Of a stretch of DNA of 64,000 nt, positions 33,880 through 44,587 are shown one piece after another. Source of the DNA: Nothophaeocryptopus gaeumannii (Eukaryota > Ascomycota > Dothideomycetes > Mycosphaerellales > Mycosphaerellaceae). Location of the stretch: positions 2,108,001-2,172,000 of the forward strand of contig JASISA010000041.1 of NCBI GenBank assembly GCA_031771865.1, written 5' to 3'. The notes under the pieces were generated by a model, which saw only the letters and a program-made list of their open reading frames with translations, searched no databases and was not told the origin of the DNA. The number at the start of each line of letters is the position of its first letter. Positions within the stretch are counted from its first letter, which is position 1. The position numbers and the translations under genes were made by a program.

Positions 33880-34387
33880 ATGAGGTCCCAATCTTTGTTC
33901 CACGCCAAACTCGTGCTCTTTATACTTGCCACCCTTCAGCTCATCACCTTCGTCTCAGCCTGTAATTCATGGTGTACATGTCTCAACAGCGACGGCACCA
34001 ACTTCTGCACCTGCAAATCCCCAGGCGGCAGTGGCTTCTGTGCATCCTGCGAGGACCTGCAACGAAGACAGCGTCTGCTGCGCTTCTCTCGGATGTCGCC
34101 AACGAGCGAAATGCGCTGCGAGGATCGTAAGGCTCTGCTCAACAGTACCTCACGAGAAATTCCTGATCAGCTCCTAGGCAACCACGAACGCACAATGATG
34201 TCCTGGTACTCCTTATGACTGTCAGAACGGTGGTACTTTCGGATGCTTTGTCGTGGATGGCACAGCCATCTGCGTCAAGAGGGATGGCTTCCAATGTGGC
34301 AATGAGGGGTTTCCAAGCGGTTTTCCATATAAATACGCTGCGATGTACGTCCCCACGAGTAGTGATGATTCAAAAACGAAACGTTAA
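33880..34387 (+). pseudogene. small cysteine-rich secreted protein, broken (effector-like)
   Basis: Signal peptide (LVLFILATLQLITFVSA) then a dense cysteine pattern, CNSWCTCLNSDGTNFCTCK and SGFCASC. Continuation requires a frame change near 34054, after which TCNEDSVCCASLGCRQRAKC follows. A 51-base intron, 34127-34177, leads to ATTNAQ, then TGA at 34196-34198, then CPGTPYDCQNGGTFGCFVVD and CVKRDGFQCGNEGF to a stop at 34385. The spacing of cysteines before and after both lesions fits one secreted domain of 150-170 residues. TGA could stem from CGA by one transition. As written only the first 112 codons from the ATG are translated, with a nonsense tail. Such proteins are often host-interaction effectors, but that is speculation here. 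Confidence 0.6.
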
Positions 34388-35383
34388 CTTTCGGAGTAGC
34401 AAAGGAGGCCACTGCATATGCACCAGTGTGGACCCTGCGAGGCCTGATCCAACGAGGCGTTGTTAAGTAGATGAGGCCAGAAAGAAGACAAAGAAGATAT
34501 CAAAATTGTGGCATGCCGGCCTTGTAAGGAGGTAGAGGTATAGGGGCAGCTGTCCTTGCATCTTCCATCCAAAGATCTTACTCTGGGAAGATCCTCGCAA
34601 AGACCTTGCAGTGCTGCGGTAGGGCAAGAGCAATTGACAGAGCTCGTTGCCTCTCTTTGGTGTGAGCCCTCATGAGTATACTGGGCCCGAAGGCACAAGC
34701 ACGAAACTGCGTCGTATTGAGGAGTAACACTTCGACCTAGCCTCTTTCACTCTCTCGCTTCTTCACGCTCTAAGCTGCTGTCCTCGCGCCTGGCTATACT
34801 TCAGAGCGTGACGTCTTGCGAGAGGCCGATAACGAGCTCTGTGACCTACTCTCGGGAATTTCTTGTCAGGAAGCACTGACTGTCGGGGCGGGGATCGTTA
34901 CCGTGAAGTCCTGGCTTACATGAATCCGGAGTGGTATACGAGTAGGAATTCTTGGTCTTGGTTGTGTGAGTTACATCGAAGAGCCGCTGTACTACTCGTT
35001 GTGTTCATGCAATGAATGTTGGGATGGATACCTCATCAGATGGGTTCGCGAGTAAGGCGCCGCATTTGACAAAGCCGAGGTTGTGTCTAGCCAGATCATT
35101 TGGTGTCTCTCGTAGTTCCTTTCCGTTTGAGCGTGCCATGACAATCGTGGACTCCATCGAAGGATTCGAATTCTGATCCGAAGGCGTCTATGCTCCTGCG
35201 CAGTGTCTGAAACTTTTAGTCGTTCAAGCTTTGAGGATCAAAGCGGTGGGCGAAATACCCCGATTGCTTTGCCGCAGATGTCAAGACCTGTTGGACCTGC
35301 ACGAGGGAATCACGTTTTGATAGCTGCTGACTCTTATCCTGGGCCAAGTACTATTAGGTCGAGGGCTCAATATATTCAACCTT
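34388..35383. other. no supported gene
   Basis: Short overlapping frames only, none protein-like. This is the 3' flank of the Clr5-ankyrin gene. Confidence 0.4.
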
Positions 35384-37419
35384 TCACCAGTCTGTGCTGG
35401 ATAGCTTGCGGTGTGAACCTCCTCTTCGATCACAGGGTCTCTGACGAGCCAGAGAATCTTCTTGCAACCATTTGACAACCTGCGCTCGAATCTGTTCTAT
35501 GCTCAAAAACTTGTTCTCATTATTCGATGTCTTCCCCGATAGCGCTGAATCTGAGGCTGGTTCCAGGGCCATGAGGGTCAGTTCAAAATCAGTAGTGACA
35601 GCCGGAAGCTTGAATCGACTACGAATACGGAGAGCCAGGGCTAGGCTTGGCGCCTTTTGCGGTCTGATAGCTGGGTCACCAATCACCAGTCCTTCTCGGG
35701 TCACTACGTGCAAGAGACACGCGAGAAAGTTCTGGGTGACTCGCCAGCCGGGGTCATCGCTGTGACGCAAGCCCAGATAGCCGATCACGAGCGTGCCCAT
35801 TGATTCCACAAGCTCGTCGGTTTGGACACTTTTCGAAGCATTGTGAATAAAGGTCCGTAGCCGCTGGAGTAGCCGTTGTAGGTATCTGTCCTCTGTAGGC
35901 CAAGGTCCAAATTTCGAGGGCCACTGTTCACCTATCAGGAGCTCAGAGACCCGACACCTGACCACGAAATCTTCTATGTGAACCAGACATCTGGCGTTAG
36001 GCGCAGGGGCAGATGAATCAGTAACTGACCACATGCCTCCGCAGTAGTCCAGCAATGTCTTGAGCAGATCGACCTTGCACCCCATTGGGGACTCGCGCAG
36101 GATGACAGAGGCTGCGTCTTTCACGTTCCAATTATACCAGCGCCTCTGCAAGAGCATCTCCAGTATTTCGTGTCGGAGAGGCGCCGTATTGAGATGCTTT
36201 GCGCAACCAGTCAAGACTTCGCGGACCAGACTCCCGTGTCCGTCTTCGGGTGTACTCTCGACTACTAACCTTGATAGCGCCATGCTAGCAGAGTGGAAGA
36301 AGACCACAGACGCTAGTGATGCACAGCAGGTCAATGTTAGCGGAGTACCTGTCCTGGGCATTGTAGGGTCGAATCCATCGCGGAGTAGCGCAACCAGAAA
36401 CCCAGTACAACGTTTCGCAAGCTTGGATGAGCCTTCTGGTTGAGACAAATGATGTAGCAAGACACGTGCTGCTTGGAGTGTGAGGTTTAGATAGTCCATG
36501 AAATTTGTGGTGGTCTCCATGTAACAGTCCAAAATGGAAAGCCAGTTGGCATACCTGTCGACGTCCTCCGTTTCCCTGGACATGTGATCAAGGATCCGTC
36601 TCATTGGAGTCAAGCCCGGAAGCGTATCGTATGTTCGACGATGTCTGTTGGCCCCGTACTCTAACAGACATTTATGTATGTCAGGTATGGCACCACACAT
36701 CGCTGCAACATGCAAGGGTGGGTAGCTGCGACCATCGACGGTGTTGACGAACGCGCCATTCTCCAACAGAATTTCAACCACTGGATGTTGATCGGTGCGG
36801 ATCGCCAGTTCCAATGCGGTGCATCGACAATAATCCAAAGTGTCAAGGCCAGTTTGGTTCTTTTTCATGAAATCTGTGATTTCCTTGATGATCGGGTCCA
36901 TGATAACGCCTCTTACCGCTCGAGCGCTTACAGCGAAGTGTAACACTGACGCTGTTCCATCAACGAACTTGCACTCTTGAAGCTTCTCGAAGCGTTTCTC
37001 ATAACAAATCAGCTCGTAGGTCCTAGCCGGTCCATCTCCAGTACAACTGTCCAGCCTTGGCGGGACGTCCTTTTGCGTGCCTTTGTCGCGAGCGCGCTCA
37101 TCTCCTGATGTGCTCTGCGATTCTGACTGCCATACCAAATATGGACTCGAGGCTCGCCGCGGGACATCTTTGGAACAAGATTTATGTTCGTGTATCTGTC
37201 GCTTTCGGGTCTCCTGTGTTTGTACGTTCCATTCTTTGAATTTACTTCGGAAAGCTCTTGTGCTTGACACGTCAGCTCAGCTGGCCTGCACGCATGAACG
37301 ACTCACCAAGCTTTGAATTGATATTCGTCGGCAAGAATGCTCCGGACTTTCTCGCACGCTATCCCTTGGACCCTCAGTTCACACGCCCTTGATTTCACCT
37401 TCTCCCAGTCTCGCGTCAT
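35384..37419 (-). CDS. Clr5-domain protein with ankyrin repeats
   Basis: Two exons, 37419-37307 and 37262-35384 (44-base intron), give 663 residues. The first exon and the junction build a compact Clr5 domain: TRDWEKVKSRACELRVQG, then VRSILADEYQFKAC joined to TRAFRSKFKEW. The Clr5 domain, named from the fission yeast silencing factor, is common at the N-terminus of fungal ankyrin or TPR proteins. Ankyrin units lie around residues 160-245 (TALELAIRTDQHPVVEILLE, YPPLHVAAMCG, CLLEYGANRHRR). The rest is helical with no named domain. It may act in chromatin or signalling; no direct evidence. Without the first exon the second frame has a spurious ATG in the middle of the domain, so this start is preferred. 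Confidence 0.8.
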
Positions 37420-38277
37420 ACTGATTTTGCACACTCGACTGACGGCGACTGAACGGCGTCAATATACTATTATATCCTTTCTCGTGTCCTGGTCTCAAGT
37501 ATACTTAGAGAGCCAAAGCGCCTGAACAGAGAATCGCTTCCTGTTTAGGATCTTGGGCTCCGAGTGGCGTTTGGGAGGTTTATGTTGCCTTGCCGAAAGC
37601 AGCCAATGGCGACCTGGGAAACACATTGCGGCACAGCATCATCTCTACACTGCAAGCTGACAGTGGCCACTATCGCTCTCCGTAGGGCGCAAACGGGATT
37701 GGCATTCCAGGTTAAGTAATTTATTGCGCGCAACGTAGGGTCCGTTTAGTCACCTGTACGCTGAAGGTCTTCCACTCTTTCACTGACAAGTCAATAGAGC
37801 TCTTCCACGTGTCTTGACCGCCGATGCTCGGCTCTCTGGGGATCATGTGAGAGCGAGGCGACCCGAAGCTTGAACACGGGTGCTCGAACAGGCTCGACAA
37901 TCCCTCTTGGTCAAAAATTGCACAGTTCTTGCACGTTCGGTGTGCAAGTGCATGTGTGCCTTAGTATTTCTGCACACTGGCTCTTGCACAGTCGTCTTAG
38001 AATGATGCTCTCTATCCCGCTCATGTTCGTTTCCGATATCTTTTGCAACGACATGTCTTCCACTCACGGTCGTTGGGCGCGAGCTGAAGGCAGCGAGGAG
38101 AGGTGACGAGGAGACAGGCACGCCCACGAGGTCCATTTAAACGAAGCTGCTGTTCCATTTCTGAACTGAGAGACCTCAAGTTGTATTCGCGATTCCGGCT
38201 TTGATCTCTGCACCAGCTGCAAGCGAGTTGATATCTCCCTGAAGATCTTGTTCACTGCCGATTTTCACTCTGTGAAT
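37420..38277. other. divergent intergenic region
   Basis: No supported gene. It contains the promoters of the Clr5-ankyrin gene (minus strand) and the small plus-strand gene. Open frames here are short. Confidence 0.4.
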
Positions 38278-38622
38278 ATGTCTCAGCAGACTCCGTGAGT
38301 ACCTCCGCTTGATCCATACCAAATGTCCCATACTGACTTTCGAAGGAGCCGTACCTTACCGGGCTCGCCCGTCGCCAGTGGAGCCAACGTAAATCAACAA
38401 GGGCAGCAGAATGGTTTTAGTAGCTCCGGCTCGGCCTCACTGACTGAAACCAAGCTTGCCGATCATGACAGACAAGGTGGCTCGGGATGGTCTCCTGAAC
38501 GCATTCAGTCCTGGATCAACCGTGTAAGCGACAGTTCTCGCGCGGCCCCGAGCGATCGTACGTGATGTTGCCCAAGCGTAACCATGAAGTTGAAACTAAT
38601 CATTAGTGCAGGATCCGCCTAG
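38278..38622 (+). CDS. small hypothetical protein
   Basis: Three exons, 38278-38294, 38346-38557 and 38612-38622, give 79 residues. The introns are 51 and 54 bases, both GT-AG. The second has an ACTAAT branch-like site 17 bases before its AG. The product is Ser/Gly/Gln-rich (SRTLPGSPVASGANVNQQGQ) with one ordered stretch, GWSPERIQSWINRVSDSS, that could be an amphipathic helix. No domain recognised. It is supported by the quality of the splice sites rather than by homology. Without the second intron the frame closes three residues earlier. Confidence 0.45.
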
Positions 38623-38889
38623 GGGGGCCAGAATCGGCGCAGCTGATAGTTAAATCGACTCAGATATCGTAATGAGATACGAAAGACCGGTCAGTCTGTC
38701 AGTGACAGAAGAGACAATGTAGTCATGTCAGTTATTTGGACACTTTCGACATCTACCCCGCCTCAGAATCCATTGTGGCTTGATGTTGAGAGCCGCTCGA
38801 AGTCGCACATTCATTTGGCTTGAAAACAAGTTGCTTCGACAATTGGCTCTGAGTGGTTTAAGTCAGTATGTAGAGGTCACAAGAAAAGA

Positions 38890-40237
38890 CTAAGCAGCCT
38901 TCGCTCGTTCTATGCGTTGCGTCGTGACTTTAACAATCTCTCGCAGTCCATGCTGTCTCTCGTGCTGATCGTTACATAGGAACAGCTTGACCACTGGCCA
39001 AGCGTGGATCCAGCCCGGCTCTTCGTACTCGTCGACACGAACGTTGGCCTTCTGGAGCTGTGCGATCAGGTCCTTCGTTTCGGGCGCAAATACTTCCTCC
39101 GAGCCGTAAATGAAGTACCAGCCCTGGCTCGGTGATGCTCTCCGCCACCAGCTTAGGTCCGTGCAGCGGCCTGGAGAGACAAGCGCGTTGTCTGGCGAGC
39201 CGTTCTTGCCGATGTACTGTGATCCATACAGGCGTAGACTGTCGGCGTTCAAGTAGTCAGAAGGCGTGTTCTGGTTCTTTGGAGAGATGATCGATGCCCA
39301 AGGCGAGATGATCACTGCGAGTCCGGGCATTTTGTTTTTCAGCGAAGAGTATCCGGAAACGCAGAGCATGAGACTCAGAATAAGTGTCGCACCTGCAGAG
39401 TCGCCACTAACAACAATCTGCTTGGGGTCATCAACCAGTCCTAGGACATACTTGTACCCAGCCAGAGCTTCTTGGACCTGTGTTGGATAAGTCGCTTCCG
39501 GTACCAGTGTGTACTCTAAAGCAAAGAGTGCCGGATTGTCGTAGCCTTCTTCTTTGAGCAAAGACAACCAGACCAAAAGAAACTCCAAGTAGAAGTATGA
39601 TGATCCCATTGAGAAGCCGCCGCCTGCGTATGTCAGTATCAACAAGCCGAAATAGCAGGTTGCAGGAAGTCGCTACCGTGGCAGTAGTAAAGGACGATAT
39701 CGGGTTTCCTCGATGCGTCCGTTACGGCGTAGATGCCTTTGAGGCCCTCCTACTTGGGAATTAGTGCGTCTCTAGGCATCCTAGGTATTGTACATACCCT
39801 ATTGACTTCACGCCAATAGAAGCCGGACGTAGCCTTTCTGAAGATGCCATGACGCATCATGCGAAAGCGAATAAAAGGCAAGGCCACCCACTTCGAAAAG
39901 AAGACTTTGCCAATGGAAGCTGGAATGTCTGCAAAGGCATAGCGAACACACCTGATGACTACGTCTTGGAACAAGGTGGCCCGCTGAACGAAAGGCGACT
40001 GCCGTTGCTTGGCTGTGAAGTAGCGCTCACGTATGAGCCGAAACGGCATCCTCGCCACTTTCATACCGTCAGCGATGAGAAGGATACCTTCATGAAAGAT
40101 GCCCACTGACTCAAAAATGGCAATGCCTTGATGCCGCATACTAGCGTTTGTAAGAAGCCAACCTGGATGATGAGCTGAGGGGCAAGAAACAGCAGAAAGA
40201 CAAAGCAGTCCGACCAAGCAATCTGGTCCAGTATCAT
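38890..40237 (-). CDS. membrane-anchored alpha/beta hydrolase (HSL-like)
   Basis: Four exons, 40237-40111, 40057-39798, 39749-39677 and 39623-38890, give 397 residues. The first encodes a hydrophobic anchor (CFVFLLFLAPQLIIQVGFL). The first intron uses GTCAGT and a CTGAC branch, and joins ALPFL to MARMPFRLIRERYF. The second and third junctions build WREVNR-EGLKG and YYCHGGGFSMGS. HGGG is the oxyanion motif and GDSAGA the nucleophile elbow. YGSEEVFAPE holds the acidic triad position (Glu or Asp), and GWIHAWP the histidine. This is the hormone-sensitive-lipase-like branch of alpha/beta hydrolases. An ester or lipid substrate is likely, at the ER or another membrane. Confidence 0.85.
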
Positions 40238-40898
40238 CGTAGCGACTGAGCCTCAACAGAGCGGAAACATGAAGTAGGTAGATGGAGAGGTGAAGTCGAG
40301 GGAAGCATTGAAACCTTGAGCGGGCTGGCGCCTCGGGATCCATGGGAAGCACGGACTCATCCGTTGACGTCGTTCATCTTGTCTCGGAAGGAGGTCTGTT
40401 GTGTTGTATCAGACCTGATGGTTCGGCAGATGTAGAAATCAGGCATAAGCCACACGACGAGGCTCTCGGTGGATCGAAAACCAATACTGGGTCCTCCCAT
40501 AGAAGAAGCTCATCGATGGTGAGGTTGGGCAAGAGGTGAGGTTTGACACGCCAAAGCCGCACGTGCCTTGTCGGCAATCGGCAAGCCGGGGTCGGGTCGC
40601 GACTGCCCTTCTTGCTTCTCAAGAATCTCAAGAAAAGTCCTACGCGACGTCCTCACGTGTTCACGTCCTCACCCTCAAGTGACAACCACCACCAAAACAT
40701 CTGTCACATCGCAACACCGCCATCGCACGAACCCCATCGATACCAGAACATCGCTGTTTGTCCGCCGATGACCAGCGCGACCGCTTGCTCCCGCGCATAG
40801 GCTGCGGCTACCTCTCCGGCAGCTGCAGCTCCACCCTCACATTCTCACTTCATCCCCGAAAACTATCCTTCCATACCCGCGCACCGGCGACCGCAACC
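40238..40898. other. divergent intergenic region
   Basis: No supported gene. The last 200 bases before the RING/RS gene are C/A/T-rich with many ACAC and CATC words, as in other leaders here. Confidence 0.4.
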
Positions 40899-43800
40899 AT
40901 GTCGAAGGTCCCACTCACTCCGGCGTCGCTGGAATTTGGCCGGTACGCAGAAACAAGAGAGGTTGAATACTTACGGCGGAGGTGCTGACATGGTTCAGGT
41001 CAATCGAAGTGGCCCAAATACCTGAGAAACTCCGTTGCGCAACCTGTGACAAGCTCGCTATCAATGCAGTCAAGTTGCCATGCTGTGATAGCACCATCTG
41101 TGGCGACTGTGAGCAGACCACCGTTCGATGCCTTTGGTCACCTGTCTAATAAGTCCTCAGGCCACGAGACCATGACCGTCACCGAGTGCCCCGTCTGCAC
41201 CCACTCTCCCTTCTCCGCCGAGAACTGCACACCAGTCAAGAGCCTGCGAATGACCGTATCCGTCTTTATCAAGAGCGAGGCAAAGAAGCGTGGCATTGAC
41301 ATCACTGGTGATGCGCCTAAGCCCATTGCCGCACCTGCTACAGAGACCCCACCTGTGGCCGAGGCAGCACTTGCGACACCAGTCGATGCGGAGCCAACTC
41401 AGCTATCTGCTGCAGAGGAGGAGTACACAGAGAATGGCGCGGGTCAGGATGCAGTTTCCCACGAGAAAGCTGCACCTAACGACGAGGTAGGCGCGTTCAC
41501 AAGTAGGCATTGAACAGCGACTGACTCTTACGTGAAGACTGGGATTGACGCGACAACTACTAACGGAGACCTGGAGCAGTCAGAAGCTAGAGCCGCTGAC
41601 GCTGACCAGGAGGAAGAGGAGGATGACGACGATGAGGTGGTCATCACTACCGAGCGACCGGAGAATGAAGACCAGCAATATCAGGACCAGAATCAGGACC
41701 GATACAACGCACAGACCAGCGGTGAAGGTGAGAATACCCAGCAAGATATGCAAATGGATCAGCAGCAACAGCAGGACTTCGGCAACTTCGATCAAAACAT
41801 GGGTGGCTTAGGCAACAACAACTTCGGCAACATGAACATGAGCGGCTTCAATCCCATGATGGGTATGGGAGGCTTCGGCATGGGTATGCCAAACATGATT
41901 GGTAAGTTCACACATTTTTCTTTTTCCAAACAACGCAGGCTGAGGCGGGCGGCAGCCGGTATGCCCAGTATGGGCATGGATCCTTCCATGATGTTTGGCG
42001 GCATGGACATGAGCATGATGGGCATGGGTATGGGAAACATGGGAGGCGGAATGGGCGGTATGAACGGAAACTTCAACGGTGGCATGAATGGACCTGGCTT
42101 CTTTCCGAATCAGGGAAACTATATGCAATCACAGAATTTCGGAAACGCTCACCGACAGAACTTTTATAATGATCGCGGCTACGGTCGTGGTTACGGCCGT
42201 GGCTTCGGCAGAGGCGCCCGTGGTTCTCAATTCGGCCGTGGTCGTGGCGGCTGGGCATACCAGCAACAACACAACCAGTATGGCCACCACCAAAACCAAT
42301 TTTCCCAGAATCAGCACCAGAGTCAGGCAGGTGGCCACCAGCAGACTGGTGCGACCACCTCAGAATTGGCAAACCGAGATCGCGGCTCTCCGAGCTACGA
42401 TGCTGTACCAACCCCCGGCGGCGCTCCTGCCGAATCGGGAACCAAGTCACATGACGACGACCAGGACATCACCAGGACTACTAACCTCGCAGGAGACGAT
42501 GCTAATGCCGCAGACGAGAGTGCGCACGACCCAGAGCACATCCGCGATGCGTCGGTTCATGAAGGCAATGGTAAGTACTACTGTCGTCAATGACTTCCCA
42601 CACAATGACTGAGACGTTTCGCAGAGTCCACACAGCCTATCGCCAGCTTGGTCGACAACGAAGACTCTCAGTATGCAGAGGGAAACGTGGATGCGAGCAT
42701 GCAGGACACGGAATATGGTGGATATGACGATGGACAATACCAGCAGCAGCAATACGGAAGCAATAACTTTGCTGGCCGTGGAGGTTCCCGAGGTCATGGA
42801 GGTTTGGGCGGCTTTCAAGCTAGAGGCACCGATAGCACCGACTTGACTCCAACACCTGCTCCTCCAGTCAATGCTCCTACCGGACCCAAAGCTATGCGCC
42901 AAGGCCTGCCCAACACAGGCTGGTCTGGTAGGTTTGGTCATCAGAAGCCAACCCCAACTCCAGCTCCACAGCGTCCAGTATCACAAGCACGGTCTGTTGA
43001 GCCTGTGCGCCAAGATGATCCAAAGCAAGACAACTACGATCATGATGATCGTGACTACAATGAGCGCGGCCGATCAGCGTCACGTTCCCGATCTCGCTCA
43101 CCACGTCGCAGCAGCAAGGACCGTGATCGCGATGTCGAGGACGACTACGAAGATGATGAGGCGTACGTTCGTCGTAAGGAGCGTGAGCGTCGCAAGCGAA
43201 AGGAGCGCGAGAGACGCCGCGAAGAGGAAGGACGCGAGGAAGACGATAGCAACAGGAAGTATCGATCGCGTTCCGAGTCGCGCACTGATGAGAGCTCGCG
43301 ACGCCGTCATCGCGATAAGGATGATGAGCACCGATCCTCACGCTCGCACCGCGATAGGAGCAAGCACCGATCTCGCCGCCACCGCGACAAGGACGAGGAG
43401 AAGGACCAAGAAGAAGATCCTTACTACCGCCGTAAGAGCAGCAAAGCCGATCACGATGACTACAAGGAGAGCCGCCGCAGCCACAAGCATTCTCGTCGAC
43501 ACGAAGACGACTATGACGACGACAAGAAGGATCGCAGCTCACGTCGCTCATCGAAATATGACACGAAGGAGCGTGACCGCCCAGCCCGCGCCGTCATCGA
43601 GCCACCTTCCGATGAGCTCGGCTTTAAAATCAAAGGCTCAAAATCGGCACGTGCCGCCGAGAAAGAGAAGATGGCACCACCACCCGCTTCACGCGACCGT
43701 CGCACATCCACCACCGAGTCTGTCGCAGTCGCTGCGTCCTCTGATCCGTACGCCGAAGAACGTGCTCGAGCGCAACAGGACCGCGAAGCGAGAGAGGCTC

Positions 43801-43982
43801 AGCGCCGCCAGAGCTCTTCCAACGTCTCATCCAGCCTCGGCAAGCGCAACCGCGACAACAACGATGAGGTCTTTGACGCACCGACGGGTCCGAAGGGCGA
43901 TCGGGGCAGAATCAAGAAGGGACGCAAGGAGCAGAGGAAGTTTACGCCGCGGTATGAGGATGAGCTTGATACCTGGAGATAG
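40899..43982 (+). CDS. RING-type zinc finger protein with RS-rich C-terminus
   Basis: Six exons, 40899-40942, 40999-41108, 41161-41486, 41538-41901, 41956-42570 and 42625-43982, give 938 residues. Near the N-terminus the spliced product has a RING-like domain: EKLRCATCDKLAINAVKLPCC, ICGDCHE and TECPVC. This is followed by an acidic region, a Gln/Asn/Gly/Met-rich prion-like stretch (MGGLGNNNFGNMNMSGFNPM), Gly/Arg-rich GYGRGYGRGFGRG (RGG-type RNA binding) and a long Arg/Ser/Asp/Lys region (SRSRSRSPRRSSKDRDRD). This combination suggests a nuclear RNA-processing factor with ubiquitin-ligase potential; a relationship to Mpe1/RBBP6-type factors is only a guess, since no DWNN domain is present. The stop is TAG; see the 45-codon extension. 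Confidence 0.85.
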
Positions 43983-44120
43983 AGTCCCAAGAGGGGAGGA
44001 TATGTGCTGCTGAAAAGGAAGGAGGTGGTGGTTGAAGATGAGCCTGACCCTGATGAGTGGAAGTACAGTCCCAGCAGGGAAGGGTATTTGCTCGTCAGGA
44101 AGAGAGCAGAGCTGCATTGA
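43983..44120 (+). other. in-frame 45-codon extension after the TAG of the RING/RS gene
   Basis: Directly after TAG (43980-43982) the same frame stays open to TGA at 44118-44120. The sequence around the stop reads DTWR-stop-SPKRGGYVLLKRK. Twenty-five residues later comes DEWKYSPSREGYLLVRKR, an internal copy with tyrosine where the stop is. So the stop stands in place of a tyrosine codon of a duplicated motif. The extension is thus real or very recent protein-coding sequence. Confidence 0.75.
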
Positions 44121-44587
44121 ATGACTTCACAGCGACTTTACAGCGACTTCGAGGCTTACGGCCGCTACTGTGCTTCTATGTGGATGTTTCTGCATACCTG
44201 GCTTGGTCTCCGCGAGGAGAACGCTTGGACGAGTGCAGTAGTATGTGTATATTCAACGTTATGAGAAAAGGAAGGTGACTTCACTTAAAGGATCCAACTT
44301 GTGCCTCTTGCCCTCTCTCGTTTGATTTCGCATGCCATGCATTCACGAATTCTGCTTCCCGTCCATAAATGGCGGAAGAAAATTTTGTGTATCAGAGTTC
44401 AACTTTGGTTTGTTCTTGTCATTCGATGAGAGAGGTACAAGCTGCTGCTCAAAGGTATTGCTTCGTGTCAAATATTGTACTGCTTTGTCTGTACAAGCTA
44501 CATCAAGTCGTTATGCATGTTGTCACTGTCTCTCAAGCCCTGTTTGTCAACCATACTCTCCACATCGACTCCTGCAGTTACTCCACA
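44121..44587. other. convergent 3' region, no gene
   Basis: Between the RING/RS gene and the minus-strand DUF2439 gene. No frame is supported. Confidence 0.4.

Noticed and set aside
35160..35180. ATTCGAATTC-like word resembling a tRNA T-loop
   Set aside because: No acceptor or anticodon stems around it could be formed by eye.
35472..36443. Plus-strand frames opposite the Clr5-ankyrin gene
   Set aside because: They are antisense to an intact two-exon gene and have no domains.
39750..40352. Single long frame as N-terminus of the alpha/beta hydrolase
   Set aside because: A spliced model with a 53-base intron gives a hydrophobic anchor and continuous family-like sequence. The unspliced frame reads through a non-coding-like stretch.
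41792..42085. Minus-strand frame opposite the Met/Gly-rich part of the RING/RS gene
   Set aside because: It is the mirror of a low-complexity repeat (Pro/Met/Ile-rich) and has no independent support.
42871..44013. 380-codon plus-strand frame in the RS region
   Set aside because: An Arg/Thr/Met-rich shadow of the RS-encoding frame, created by GAC/CGA-type repeats. The RS frame is continuous with upstream exons.
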